From NCBI RefSeq assembly GCF_009193215.1, contig NZ_VYVA01000001.1, forward strand, positions 496,001-560,000: a stretch of DNA of 64,000 nucleotides. Direction: 5' to 3'. Positions within the stretch are counted from its first letter, which is position 1. Each line of letters opens with the position of its first letter. This document shows positions 40,871-50,576 of the stretch, piece after piece. The stretch comes from Flavicella marina. GTDB taxonomy: Bacteria > Bacteroidota > Bacteroidia > Flavobacteriales > Flavobacteriaceae. The notes beneath the pieces are model-generated. The model searched no databases. It saw only the letters and a list, made by a program, of their open reading frames with translations, and had not been told where the DNA came from. A program made the position numbers and the translations under genes.

Positions 40871-43800
40871 ATGTTTTTAACAAATTACAAGAAAATAAAC
40901 ATCATTTTAGGGTGGCTAACTTTTGCCATAGCCCTAATTACATATACGCTTACTTTAGAACCAACAGTTAGTTATTGGGATTGTGGAGAATACATCGCAA
41001 CCTCTGTAAAACTTGAAGTAGGTCACCCTCCAGGAGCACCTCTATTCCAAATGTTAGGTGCCTTTTTTGCCATGTTTACCTCCGATGTAACTCAAATAGC
41101 AAAAATGGTGAATTTCATGTCTGGTCTAGCGAGTGCATTTACAATTTTGTTTATGTTTTGGACAATTACCAATTTGGCAAAAAAACTTGCTTTAAAATCA
41201 GGTGCTTTTTCAGAAAGTAAGGCAATTGCTATTCTTGGTAGTGGATTGGTAGGCTCATTGGCCTATACATTTTCAGATAGTTTTTGGTTCAGTGCGGTAG
41301 AAGCAGAAGTTTATGCCATGTCGTCATTTTTAATGGCACTATTATTTTGGCTAGCCTTGAAATGGGAAAACGAAATGCTTACTCCTAGAGGTCATAAGTG
41401 GCTTTTGTTAATTTCATTTATTGTTGGATTGTCATTCGGAGTTCATATACTCTCTCTTTTGGTAATTCCGGCGATTGTATTTATTTATATCTACAAGCAC
41501 TACGAAAACCTAAACACAAAACAGTTTATTATTGCAAATGCAGTTGCTATCTTAGTGCTAGCTTTTGTATTTAAATTTTTATTCCCTTTTACTTTAAAGT
41601 TTTTCAGTGTTTCAGAAATTTTCTTCGTGAACACAGTCGGACTTCCATTTAACTCTGGAAGTATCATAGCAGGTATAATACTAGCCGCTGCATTTTTTTA
41701 TGGGTTGAAATACACACGATCTAAAAAGAAAGTAATTGCCAATACATTGATATTATCGGTACTGTTTATCATGATCGGTTTTTCATGTTGGTTAATGCTG
41801 CCGATACGTTCGAATGCTAACACAACCATCAACGAAAACAACCCTGCTAGTGCTAGAGAACTATTGGCCTATTACAACCGTGAACAATACGGAGACGCCA
41901 ATGTGTTTTACGACACCTACTACTCAATCACCTACAATAGACAACAAAAGAAAGACGCTGCTGGAAATTCTATCTACAAAGATGAAAAACCAAAATACGA
42001 GCAAGACGAAAAAACAGGAAAATATGTGATTGTAAACAACTATAAAAATGCGACTCCTGTTTACACCGATGAACACAAAGGTTTTATTCCTAGAATGACA
42101 AATCCTGCTGTTATTAACAACTACAAATCCATCGTAGGTATCGACCCTAAAAGCAAAGAAAGACCTTCATTTGCTCAAAACATCGAATTCATGCTAAGCT
42201 ACCAATTCGGTTATATGTATGGACGTTATTTGATGTGGAATTTTGTAGGACGCCAAAACGACGAGCAAGGTAATCTTGATTTATTTAACGGAAACTGGTT
42301 GAGTGGGATTGATTTTATAGACGAATTTAGACTAGGTCCTCAAACAGACTTACCTTCAGACGTAAAAAACAACAAAGGAAGAAATAAGTATTACTTTTTT
42401 CCACTTATATTCGGAATCATTGGGTTGATTTTTCAATTGAAAAAAGACCAAAACAATTTTTACACCTTGTTCTTGTTTTTTGCATTTACAGGATTGGCTA
42501 TTATTTTTTACACGAATCCAAAACCGTTCGAGCCAAGAGAAAGAGACTACGCAGTTGTCGGTTCATTCTATATTTTTGCCATCTGGGTTGGGTTTGGTGT
42601 ATACGCAATTTACGATGCACTAAAAAAATACATGAGTCCAAGAAATGTTGCCATGATTACAAGTGTTGTAGCCTTGTTTGCCGTGCCCGTATTAATGGCC
42701 TCAGAAAACTGGGACGATCACGACAGATCTGGCAAATACACCGCACATTTCAACGCAAAAACTTATTTAGATTCTTGTGATGAAAACGCTATAATGTTTA
42801 CTATTGGTGACAATGACACCTTCCCACTTTGGTACATGCAAGAAGTTGAAAACTATCGAACAGACATCAAACTGATCAATACCAGCCTTTTTGCTACCGA
42901 CTGGTATATCGATCAAATGAAACGAAAAACCTACAATGCAGACCCGATTCCATCGCAGTTAACGCATGAGCAATACAAACACGGATCTTTAGATGTAGCT
43001 TATCATTTTCCACAGACGGAAAACCGTTGGAACATCACTGATTTCATGAAATGGATTGCTTCCACTGATGAACGCACCTACATAGAAACAGAAAATGGTC
43101 ACAAAGAAAAATTTTACCCTACCAACAAAATAAGACTCACTGTTGACAAACAAAAAGTTTTAGAAAGTGGATTGGTACCTGCAAAAGACTCAACCTTAAT
43201 TGTGCCATATATCGACATTGATGTTGACCAACAAGGGTTGACAAAAAACAGAATTTTAATGCTTGACATATTGGCAAACAACAATTGGAAACACCCTATC
43301 TACTTTACAGGAGGTGCCAATGCTGATGAAGAGTATTTATGGATGAAAGACTATTTACAGCTAGATGGATTATGCTACAAGTTTATCCCAGTTAAAACAA
43401 AAAACCAAGGAAGTATGTTTGACATGGGGAAAATTTATTCTGATAGCATGTATGAAAAAGTTACGAGCTGGGATTGGTCTGAAATCAATTCAAAAGATAT
43501 TTATTTAGACGTAGAGTCGCGTAAAAACTCGATCTCATTTAGAAATAATTTAATGCGACTTACTGAAGTATTGATTTCAGAAAAACAATTTGAAAAAGCA
43601 GAAGAAATATTAGATTTAAGTCTTGCTGAAATGCCTATCGAAGATTATGGACATTATGGTATTTGTTTAGGTTATACTGAATATTACTACCAAATAAACA
43701 AACCAGAAAAGGCAAGAGCGGTCTCTGAAACACTTATAGCTATTTTTCAAGAAAAATTGCTTTACTATAGTAGGTTTGATGACTCATGGCTAAATGCTAC

Positions 43801-43945
43801 TTTTGACGAAATCGAAAGAACGCTAAATATGTACAGAAGTGTTATGAGAGATATCGATGCCAATGACCAAGATCCAAGCTATATCGCCGAAGCAGAAGAC
43901 AGTTTTATAAAGCATGTAAAATTATTTCAAAGCTTGATGGAATAA
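40871..43945 (+). CDS. DUF2723 membrane protein (glycosyltransferase GT117 type)
   Basis: A 1024-residue protein. Residues 1-330 and about 500-620 contain around ten membrane helices; the rest is soluble. The N-terminal L-E-P-T-V-S-Y-W-D-C-G-E-Y-I-A-T-S and V-G-H-P-P-G-A-P identify DUF2723, a Bacteroidetes family related to protein O-mannosyltransferases, with an acidic pair after the first helix. The C-terminal 200 residues are helical and TPR-like. It probably transfers a sugar from a lipid donor on the periplasmic side (inference from the fold). A polysaccharide deacetylase gene follows after 8 bases. Confidence 0.92.
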   Translation: MFLTNYKKINIILGWLTFAIALITYTLTLEPTVSYWDCGEYIATSVKLEVGHPPGAPLFQMLGAFFAMFTSDVTQIAKMVNFMSGLASAFTILFMFWTITNLAKKLALKSGAFSESKAIAILGSGLVGSLAYTFSDSFWFSAVEAEVYAMSSFLMALLFWLALKWENEMLTPRGHKWLLLISFIVGLSFGVHILSLLVIPAIVFIYIYKHYENLNTKQFIIANAVAILVLAFVFKFLFPFTLKFFSVSEIFFVNTVGLPFNSGSIIAGIILAAAFFYGLKYTRSKKKVIANTLILSVLFIMIGFSCWLMLPIRSNANTTINENNPASARELLAYYNREQYGDANVFYDTYYSITYNRQQKKDAAGNSIYKDEKPKYEQDEKTGKYVIVNNYKNATPVYTDEHKGFIPRMTNPAVINNYKSIVGIDPKSKERPSFAQNIEFMLSYQFGYMYGRYLMWNFVGRQNDEQGNLDLFNGNWLSGIDFIDEFRLGPQTDLPSDVKNNKGRNKYYFFPLIFGIIGLIFQLKKDQNNFYTLFLFFAFTGLAIIFYTNPKPFEPRERDYAVVGSFYIFAIWVGFGVYAIYDALKKYMSPRNVAMITSVVALFAVPVLMASENWDDHDRSGKYTAHFNAKTYLDSCDENAIMFTIGDNDTFPLWYMQEVENYRTDIKLINTSLFATDWYIDQMKRKTYNADPIPSQLTHEQYKHGSLDVAYHFPQTENRWNITDFMKWIASTDERTYIETENGHKEKFYPTNKIRLTVDKQKVLESGLVPAKDSTLIVPYIDIDVDQQGLTKNRILMLDILANNNWKHPIYFTGGANADEEYLWMKDYLQLDGLCYKFIPVKTKNQGSMFDMGKIYSDSMYEKVTSWDWSEINSKDIYLDVESRKNSISFRNNLMRLTEVLISEKQFEKAEEILDLSLAEMPIEDYGHYGICLGYTEYYYQINKPEKARAVSETLIAIFQEKLLYYSRFDDSWLNATFDEIERTLNMYRSVMRDIDANDQDPSYIAEAEDSFIKHVKLFQSLME

Positions 43946-43953
43946 CGGTTGCA

Positions 43954-44595
43954 ATGAATTCATTATTTGTACATATCCCTAAGTGGATAGAAAAAATATT
44001 CAACAACCAGATTTGGTCTATTCCAACAAATAATAAAGACATTTACTTAACATTTGACGACGGACCTACTCCAGAAATTACGGAGTGGGTTTTAAGTCAA
44101 TTGGACCAATACAGTGCAAAAGCTACTTTTTTTTGCATAGGCAAAAACATAGAAGCACACCCAGAACTCGCAAAAAAACTTATAACAAAAGGACACACCA
44201 TTGGCAACCACACTTTCAATCATTTAAAAGGATGGAAAACTAACAATGCTTTATATGTTGAAAACATTGATAAAACTGACAAGCTAATACAACAATACCA
44301 ATTACCTAACGAGCCAAAATTTTTTAGACCCCCCTATGGAAAAATCAAACCTATACAGACAAAAATCCTGACTAAAAAAGGTTACAAAATAATTATGTGG
44401 GATGTGTTAAGTGCTGATTTTGACAACAACACAAGAGAAGAAAACTGCTTTTCAAATGTTGTGAAAAACGCAGCAAAAGGTTCTATTATCGTATTTCACG
44501 ACAGCATAAAAGCTAAGAAAAACCTGCAATATGCACTCCCTAAAGTACTTGAATATTTCAGTAAAAAAGGCTATAAATTTAAAGCGCTTGCTTAG
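43954..44595 (+). CDS. NodB-type polysaccharide deacetylase
   Basis: A 213-residue carbohydrate esterase 4 protein. The motifs are T-F-D-D-G-P-T-P (general base and metal Asp), H-T-I-G-N-H-T-F-N-H (metal His pair), R-P-P-Y-G and the late F-H-D-S. These are the five NodB catalytic motifs. It would deacetylate N-acetylated sugars of peptidoglycan or an envelope glycan. No signal peptide is obvious; an N-terminal amphipathic segment precedes the domain. It is the second gene of the DUF2723 unit, and its stop overlaps that of the thioredoxin gene by 4 bases. Confidence 0.93.
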   Translation: MNSLFVHIPKWIEKIFNNQIWSIPTNNKDIYLTFDDGPTPEITEWVLSQLDQYSAKATFFCIGKNIEAHPELAKKLITKGHTIGNHTFNHLKGWKTNNALYVENIDKTDKLIQQYQLPNEPKFFRPPYGKIKPIQTKILTKKGYKIIMWDVLSADFDNNTREENCFSNVVKNAAKGSIIVFHDSIKAKKNLQYALPKVLEYFSKKGYKFKALA

Positions 44596-44888
44596 GCATA
44601 TTTCTGTACCAAACCAATCAAAGTATTTGCATCCAGTTCACCTGATTGCCTCCATTTCATTTGACCTTGCTTGTAAATAATAAATGTAGGATTTGCCTTT
44701 ACTTTCAAGGCATCGGCAAGAATTTCATTTTTTTCAATATCAATTTTTATCACCTTTGCTTTATCCCCTAAAGCAGCAACCACATCTCGCAAAACCTCAT
44801 TAGGGTTTTCCCCTGTCTTATCCCATTCAAAATAAAAATCAATAAGCACAGGAATGTCTAAATTAATAAGTTCTCCAAATTTTGTCAT
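44592..44888 (-). CDS. Thioredoxin-fold protein without cysteines
   Basis: A 98-residue protein aligned along the whole length of thioredoxin: V-L-I-D-F-Y-F-E-W (for V-D-F-W-A-x-W), then D-K-T-G-E in place of C-G-P-C-K, and A-N-P-T-F-I-I-Y-K-Q-G with the cis-proline. There is no cysteine anywhere in the protein, so it cannot act as a disulfide reductase. Binding, chaperone or adaptor functions are possible. It is conserved in length, so it is not a decaying gene. Confidence 0.85.
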   Translation of the reverse strand: MTKFGELINLDIPVLIDFYFEWDKTGENPNEVLRDVVAALGDKAKVIKIDIEKNEILADALKVKANPTFIIYKQGQMKWRQSGELDANTLIGLVQKYA

Positions 44889-45092
44889 GATTACGTTTGC
44901 AAGCTTTTAATTTATTCTTAATTATTCGATGTTTCAAATACCAAAACAGCAAAAAAACACCATGCAATATACTGTATTTATGTTACTTATAAAAATAATT
45001 TTTCATTCACAGCACGAGACGTTATTTAATATATTTTTTTGTTCTTTTGTAAACATAAAATAACGAGTTTCAAAAAATAAAATTTCTCAAAA

Positions 45093-45611
45093 ATGATTAT
45101 TGTTTTAATAGGATATATGGGATCAGGAAAATCTTCAATTGGTAGAAAGTTATCAAAAAAACTTAACTATAAATTGGTTGATTTAGATGATTTTATTGTA
45201 GAAAAAGAAGAAGCAAGCGTCAAAGAAATTTTCGAGTCTAAAGGAGAGATTTATTTCAGAAAAAAAGAAGAAGAATACCTACAAGAACTTCTAAAAACTG
45301 ACGATGATATTATTCTCTCTTTAGGAGGAGGTACACCATGTTTTGGAAAAAACATGGATCTTATACTGGATTCTAAAAACACAAAAAGCTTTTACCTTAG
45401 AGGGTCTGTTTCAAAACTAACAGACAAGCTTATCCTCAAAAAAGCCAAACGCCCTCTAATTGCAAATATTGAAACCAAAGAAGAATTGGCAGAGTTTATT
45501 GGCAAACATTTATTTGAGCGTTCTGCATTCTACAGTCGAGCAGAATACCAAATAACAACTGACAACAAAACAAAAAAAGAAGTTGTAGCGGATATTTTGA
45601 ATATAGTATAA
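45093..45611 (+). CDS. aroK: Shikimate kinase
   Basis: A 172-residue P-loop kinase that phosphorylates shikimate in aromatic amino acid synthesis. Walker A is G7-Y-M-G-S-G-K13-S-S; D-L-D-D-F-I is the shikimate and Mg2+ site; F-R-K-K-E-E-E-Y and the L-S-L-G-G-G-T-P substrate motif follow; the lid has K-R-P-L. Size is standard. aroA, the next step but one, lies at 53.8 kb in the same orientation. Confidence 0.96.
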   Translation: MIIVLIGYMGSGKSSIGRKLSKKLNYKLVDLDDFIVEKEEASVKEIFESKGEIYFRKKEEEYLQELLKTDDDIILSLGGGTPCFGKNMDLILDSKNTKSFYLRGSVSKLTDKLILKKAKRPLIANIETKEELAEFIGKHLFERSAFYSRAEYQITTDNKTKKEVVADILNIV

Positions 45612-45693
45612 TTTATTATTCTGCCTTTATCACTGCTAATCTAGCTTCTTAAACCACCTAGAGTATCGTTTATTTCATTTGATGAACTGAGTT

Positions 45694-45708
45694 TAACTTT
45701 CAAAGTTA
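45694..45708. promoter_or_regulatory. Short palindrome upstream of polA
   Basis: TAACTTT-C-AAAGTTA is a perfect 7-bp-arm inverted repeat 38 bases before the polA ATG. It may be an operator but is AT-rich and short. Confidence 0.25.
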
Positions 45709-45745
45709 TTTCTGTACATTTACATTCTTATTAAAATTCTATTCC

Positions 45746-48556
45746 ATGTCGAGCAAAAAGAAGGTGTTTTTATTAGATGCATTTGCACTAATTTTTAGAG
45801 GATATTATGCACTAATTAAAAATCCACGAATCAATTCTAAAGGTATGGATACTTCAGCAATTTTAGGGTTTACGAACTCTTTGCTCGATGTTATTCGTAG
45901 AGAAAAACCAGATTTGCTTGCAGTGGCTTTTGACAAAGGTGGTTCAGATGCTCGAAACGAAGCTTTTCCTGAATATAAATCAAACCGCCAAGAGACTCCA
46001 GAAGCAATTAAAATTGCCGTTCCCTATATTCAAGAAATCCTTAAAGCAATGAATATCCCAATCGTTGAACACAAAGGAATCGAAGCAGATGATTTGATTG
46101 GAACCTTATCAAAGCAAGCTGAAAAACAAGGCTATCAAGTTTACATGGTAACTCCAGATAAAGACTATGCTCAACTGGTCTCTGAAAATATCTTTATGTA
46201 CCGTCCTGCTCGTATGGGAAATGGTATTGAGATTTGGGATGTGGAAAAGGTTAAAGAAAAATTTGAGATTGAAGACCCTCTTCAGGTAATAGATTATTTG
46301 GGAATGATGGGAGATGCCGTTGACAACATTCCTGGACTTCCGGGTGTAGGAGACAAAACAGCAAAAAAATTCTTGAAACAATACGGTAGTATGGAAGGTC
46401 TTTTAGCAAACACACACGAGCTAAAAGGGAAAATGAAAGAAAAAGTTGAAGCTAACAAAGAGCTTGGAATTCTTTCAAAGCAACTCGCCACGATTATCCT
46501 CGACTGCCCGGTAGAATTTCATGCAGAAGACTACACGATGTGTCCACCTGATTTTCAAAAAGTATCTGATATCTTTCAAGAATTAGAATTTAGAAGGACT
46601 TTAGACACCATCCATAAACTTTTTAAAGCTCCGGAAGAAACCGTTAACGACGCAACCACTCCGGAAACTAAAATAACTCCGGATTCACCCTCAGAAAATA
46701 GCCAATTAGATTTATTCGCTTCACCATTCAAACAAGAGGAAGTTCATACAGGCTATCAAAATATTGAGACAAAAAATCATGTATACCAATTTGTGAACAA
46801 TCCGTTTTCACGAAGAAAACTACTTGAAAACCTCAACAAGCAACAAGAAGTATGTTTTGAAGTAGTTACGGATACATCTGAATTAATTATCACAGGAATC
46901 TCATTTACTTACGACTCAGGAAAAGGGTATTATCTGACATTGCCTACCGATGAAAAAGAAAATGAAAACATTTTACAACAATTTTCTCCTTTTTTCGAAA
47001 ATACAAACATCTTAAAAATAGGTCACAATCTAAAAAGAGACATCAAAATTTTAGGACAATTCGGTATTGCAGTAAAAGGTGAATTGTTCGACACCGCACT
47101 TGCACATTATTTGATCAACCCAGACATGAGGCATCAAATAAACGTCTTGGCTGAAAATTATTTAAATTACCAACCTCAAAAAATTGAAAGTATTATTGGT
47201 AAAGGTAAAAGTGCGATTCAATTTTCAGATGCAGAGCTAAGCAAACAGAGAGAATTTTTAGTTGAAAACACTGATTTAGCATTTCAACTTAAAACGGTTT
47301 TTGAAAAAGAATTAGAAGAAAATGGTTTGACGACACTTTATAAAGACGTTGAAATTCCTTTATTGAAAGTGTTGGCAAAAATGGAAATAGAAGGAATCAA
47401 TATCGACACCGACTACTTACATAAACTTTCGGAAACCATCACCAAAGACATTGATGTGCTTGAAAAAAGCATCTACAGCCAAGCAGGTGAAGATTTTAAT
47501 TTAGCTTCTCCAAAACAACTAGGTATTGTATTGTTTGAAAAAATGAATTTGGTAGAAAAACCAAAAAAAACAAAAACAGGTCAATACGCAACAAACGAAG
47601 ATGTACTTTCTAAACTTGCAGCAGAGCACAAAATAGTAGAAGAAATTATGGAATGGCGTGGTTTGGTAAAATTAAAAAGCACGTACATCGATGCTTTACC
47701 AAACGAAGTAAACCCAAAGACAAAAAGAATTCACACAACTTATGGACAAACTGTGGCTGCCACAGGTAGACTGAGTTCAAACAATCCGAATTTGCAAAAC
47801 ATTCCTATTCGAACAGAGCGAGGAAAACAAGTTCGAGAATCATTTGTTCCAAAAAACGAAAACTTTGTATTATTTGCAGCCGATTACTCGCAAATAGAAT
47901 TGAGAATTATAGCAGCATTGAGTGAGGAAGAAAACATGATTCAAGCCTTCAAAGATAAGCAAGACATTCATGCCACTACAGCAGCAAAAGTTTTTGGAGT
48001 GCCTTTAAAAGAAGTTACAAGAGAACAACGAGGAAGAGCAAAAGCAGTAAACTTCGGAATCCTATACGGTCAAGGTGCCTTTACTTTAGCAGACCAGACA
48101 GGAATGACTCGTAAAGAAGCCAAAGCACTAATTGAAGCCTATTACGAAACCTACCCGACATTAAAAGCCTACATGGCAAAACAAGTTGATTTCGCAAGAG
48201 ACAATGGCTATGTGGAAACTATATCAGGGAGAAGGCGATATTTAAAAAACATCAATTCTCAAAACGGAATGGTGAGATCTGGCGACGAACGAAATGCCGT
48301 AAATGCTCCTATTCAAGGGAGTGCAGCTGACATTATAAAAATAGCAATGATCAATATCCAAAAACACTTTGATCAAAACAACTACCAATCAAAAATGTTA
48401 TTACAAGTACATGATGAATTGGTGTTTGATATGCACAAAGAAGAGCTTTCAACCTTAGAACCCATCATCCAAAAAGAAATGGAAAACGCTTTTAAGCTGT
48501 CTGTACCTTTAGACGTAGAAGTTGGAATTGGAGAAAACTGGCTACAAGCTCATTAA
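45746..48556 (+). CDS. polA: DNA polymerase I
   Basis: A 936-residue family A polymerase. The N-terminal 5' nuclease domain (about 1-290) is intact: L-D-A-F-A, F-D-K-G, E-A-D-D-L-I-G, T-P-D-K-D-Y, G-D-A-V-D-N-I-P-G. The C-terminal polymerase domain shows motif A (D-Y-S-Q-I-E-L-R), the O helix R-G-R-A-K-A-V-N-F-G-I-L-Y-G and motif C (Q-V-H-D-E-L-V-F). The central 3'-5' exonuclease fold is present but its first metal motif reads F-E372-V-V-T instead of F-D-x-E-T, and the third-motif Asp is N508; N-L-K-x-D of the second motif remains. Proofreading is probably lost. Confidence 0.96.
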   Translation: MSSKKKVFLLDAFALIFRGYYALIKNPRINSKGMDTSAILGFTNSLLDVIRREKPDLLAVAFDKGGSDARNEAFPEYKSNRQETPEAIKIAVPYIQEILKAMNIPIVEHKGIEADDLIGTLSKQAEKQGYQVYMVTPDKDYAQLVSENIFMYRPARMGNGIEIWDVEKVKEKFEIEDPLQVIDYLGMMGDAVDNIPGLPGVGDKTAKKFLKQYGSMEGLLANTHELKGKMKEKVEANKELGILSKQLATIILDCPVEFHAEDYTMCPPDFQKVSDIFQELEFRRTLDTIHKLFKAPEETVNDATTPETKITPDSPSENSQLDLFASPFKQEEVHTGYQNIETKNHVYQFVNNPFSRRKLLENLNKQQEVCFEVVTDTSELIITGISFTYDSGKGYYLTLPTDEKENENILQQFSPFFENTNILKIGHNLKRDIKILGQFGIAVKGELFDTALAHYLINPDMRHQINVLAENYLNYQPQKIESIIGKGKSAIQFSDAELSKQREFLVENTDLAFQLKTVFEKELEENGLTTLYKDVEIPLLKVLAKMEIEGINIDTDYLHKLSETITKDIDVLEKSIYSQAGEDFNLASPKQLGIVLFEKMNLVEKPKKTKTGQYATNEDVLSKLAAEHKIVEEIMEWRGLVKLKSTYIDALPNEVNPKTKRIHTTYGQTVAATGRLSSNNPNLQNIPIRTERGKQVRESFVPKNENFVLFAADYSQIELRIIAALSEEENMIQAFKDKQDIHATTAAKVFGVPLKEVTREQRGRAKAVNFGILYGQGAFTLADQTGMTRKEAKALIEAYYETYPTLKAYMAKQVDFARDNGYVETISGRRRYLKNINSQNGMVRSGDERNAVNAPIQGSAADIIKIAMINIQKHFDQNNYQSKMLLQVHDELVFDMHKEELSTLEPIIQKEMENAFKLSVPLDVEVGIGENWLQAH

Positions 48557-48570
48557 AAAAATCTAACTGT

Positions 48571-49461
48571 ATGTATTATCTACCTCACATTAAATTTATT
48601 AAGAATAAAATTTGTTTTTTATTCTTTCTATGCCTTGTAAATATTATTTCCAATTGCTCCTCTTCAGATAAAATAGAAGAAACATCAATAGAAATTAACG
48701 GTACCTTTAATGGAGATGTTGAATTACTTTCTCAACAAGAAGTAAATAATTTTGCAGCAAAAAAATATGCAAAAATAACAGGTAGTCTCTCCATAGGATA
48801 TGGCTCAATTACTAAAAAGAATACAGATATTAATAATCTAAAAGGCATATCGAATTTAACAGATATAGGAGGCACATTAGACATCATTCGAAACCCTCTG
48901 TTACTTAATCTTAATGGCCTACAAAACCTCAACAATGTTGGTAAAGACATTTTTATCGACGACAATTGGAGACTTGAATCAATTACTGCTTTAAGCAAAA
49001 TTAACATTGTTAAACATTCATTGTACATCGGAAACAATAGATCGTTAAAAAGTCTCGAAGGTCTTGAAAAAATAACTTCGGTTGGCTTCAGTTTGAATAT
49101 TTTTAACAACGACAAAATAACCACATTAAGTCCATTAAAAAACATATATTCTGTTGGAGGGAGCCTAGAGATAGATTACAATGACAAATTATCGAGCCTT
49201 GAAGGCTTAAACAATCTCAATTCTATACATAGAAATCTTATCATTGATGATAATACTGTACTTACAACTCTCAATTCTTTAGAAAACATTAGAGAAATTG
49301 GGGGATATATAAACATTGAGAACAACCCTATTCTAAACGATTTCTGCGGGCTCAAACCATTTTTCATCAACCTTACTCGCAACCATATTAGTTTTGATGT
49401 ATCTAACAACCTATACAATCCTAGCAAGCAAAACATGTTAACTGAAACTTGTAAGAATTAA
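48571..49461 (+). CDS. Lipoprotein with receptor-L/leucine-rich repeats
   Basis: A 296-residue protein. The N-terminus has a membrane anchor (about 12-30) ending I-I-S-N-C-S-S, a lipobox-like site. Residues about 60-290 contain about seven repeats of the form L-x-x-L-x-G-L-x-N-L-x-x-I-G-x-x-L-x-I, as in receptor L-domains, ending with a conserved C-G-L-K-P-F cap. It is probably a surface binding protein. The two cysteines near the end (F-C-G-L and E-T-C-K) may cap the fold. The start is 14 bases after polA, and the two may be cotranscribed. Confidence 0.75.
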   Translation: MYYLPHIKFIKNKICFLFFLCLVNIISNCSSSDKIEETSIEINGTFNGDVELLSQQEVNNFAAKKYAKITGSLSIGYGSITKKNTDINNLKGISNLTDIGGTLDIIRNPLLLNLNGLQNLNNVGKDIFIDDNWRLESITALSKINIVKHSLYIGNNRSLKSLEGLEKITSVGFSLNIFNNDKITTLSPLKNIYSVGGSLEIDYNDKLSSLEGLNNLNSIHRNLIIDDNTVLTTLNSLENIREIGGYINIENNPILNDFCGLKPFFINLTRNHISFDVSNNLYNPSKQNMLTETCKN

Positions 49462-49543
49462 CAACTCCATTCCTTAACCAACAGGTATATTAGCACAATA
49501 ACTACCAAACATTTCACACAACTTATATTTTTTCAAAACACTA

Positions 49544-49574
49544 TTGTTCAAGTAGATTATAAGTTCTATATTTG
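49544..49574 (+). promoter_or_regulatory. Promoter of the rplM-rpsI operon
   Basis: TTG (49544-49546), a 20-base spacer and TATATTTG (49567-49574), a full consensus -7. The leader to the rplM ATG is about 45 bases. Confidence 0.8.
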
Positions 49575-49577
49575 CAG

Positions 49578-49591
49578 CCCTTTAAGAAGGG
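49578..49591 (+). promoter_or_regulatory. Small hairpin in the rplM leader
   Basis: CCCTT (49578-49582) and AAGGG (49587-49591) around TAAG sit at the expected 5' end of the rplM message. It may take part in autogenous control by a ribosomal protein; the stem is only 5 bp. Confidence 0.35.
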
Positions 49592-49629
49592 AAAAATATT
49601 TTATTAATCTATACAAAAACTAATAGTGT

Positions 49630-50085
49630 ATGAACACATTAAGTTACAAAACAGTATCGGCAAACAAAGAAACTGCTAATAAAGAGTGGTTGGTTGTTGA
49701 TGCGGACGGACAAACATTGGGTCGTTTTGCTTCTAAAGTAGCAATGCTAATTAGAGGTAAGTACAAAACGAATTATACTCCTCACGTTGATTGTGGAGAT
49801 AACGTTGTTGTAATCAATGCAGACAAAATTATTTTAACTGGAAAAAAGTGGACTGACAAGTCTTACATCCGTCACACGGGATATCCAGGAGGTCAAAGAT
49901 CTTTAACAGCAACAGAAATGTTCGAAAAAGATCCTACTCGTTTAGTCGAGAAAGCTGTAAAAGGAATGTTACCTAAAAACAAATTAGGTGCTGCACTTTT
50001 CAGAAACTTATATGTATATGCTGGAGCTGAGCACCAACAATCTGCTCAAGAGCCAAAACCATTTAACGTAAACGACCTAAGATAA
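49630..50085 (+). CDS. rplM: Ribosomal protein L13 (uL13)
   Basis: A 151-residue L13, an early 50S assembly protein. The core [19 protein letters not shown] and [10 protein letters not shown] are conserved, ending with the Bacteroidetes tail [12 protein letters not shown]. First gene of the operon with rpsI, separated by 2 bases. Confidence 0.98.
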   Translation: MNTLSYKTVSANKETANKEWLVVDADGQTLGRFASKVAMLIRGKYKTNYTPHVDCGDNVVVINADKIILTGKKWTDKSYIRHTGYPGGQRSLTATEMFEKDPTRLVEKAVKGMLPKNKLGAALFRNLYVYAGAEHQQSAQEPKPFNVNDLR

Positions 50086-50087
50086 TT

Positions 50088-50474
50088 ATGGAAATAGTTC
50101 ACAAAATAGGAAGAAGAAAGACGGCTGTAGCCCGTGTTTACTTATCAGAAGGAAAAGGAAATATTACTGTTAACAAAAGAAGTTTAGATAACTACTTTAC
50201 TACTTCTACGTTACGTTATAAAGTACAACAACCATTAGCATTGACTGACAATGTTGAAACTTTCGACATTACTGTAAATGTATTTGGTGGAGGTGTAACT
50301 GGACAAGCTGAAGCAATTCGTTTAGCAATCTCTAGAGCATTGTGCGAAATTGATGCAGACAACAGAGCAATCTTGAAACCAGAAGGATTACTTACTAGAG
50401 ACCCAAGAATGGTTGAGCGTAAGAAATTCGGTCAAAAGAAAGCAAGAAAGAAATTCCAATTCTCGAAACGTTAA
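50088..50474 (+). CDS. rpsI: Ribosomal protein S9 (uS9)
   Basis: A 128-residue S9. It starts with [12 protein letters not shown] and ends in the basic C-terminal tail K-K-F-Q-F-S-K-R, which reaches the P-site tRNA anticodon. Also [11 protein letters not shown]. Length normal. A structured gap follows before rpsB. Confidence 0.98.
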   Translation: MEIVHKIGRRKTAVARVYLSEGKGNITVNKRSLDNYFTTSTLRYKVQQPLALTDNVETFDITVNVFGGGVTGQAEAIRLAISRALCEIDADNRAILKPEGLLTRDPRMVERKKFGQKKARKKFQFSKR

Positions 50475-50542
50475 TCCGTTTTATTGGATTTTTTATTCAA
50501 AGTCTACAGACTTACAAAAAATTAAATATAATCAAGTTATCG

Positions 50543-50564
50543 AAACCCTGTTTAGGCAGGGTTT
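50543..50564 (+). terminator. Hairpin after rpsI, possible terminator or attenuator
   Basis: AAACCCTG (50543-50550) pairs with CAGGGTTT (50557-50564), loop TTTAGG, followed by TGTTTAG. The U-tract is weak, so partial termination is possible before rpsB. Confidence 0.55.
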
Positions 50565-50576
50565 GTTTAGCATCTA

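Noticed and set aside
40762-40971. Small forward frame before the DUF2723 gene
   Set aside because: It overlaps the well-supported DUF2723 start in another frame and has no domain or promoter.
45021-45075. CGTTATTT and AAATAACG arms upstream of aroK
   Set aside because: Long AT-rich loop of more than 25 bases; easily arises by chance.
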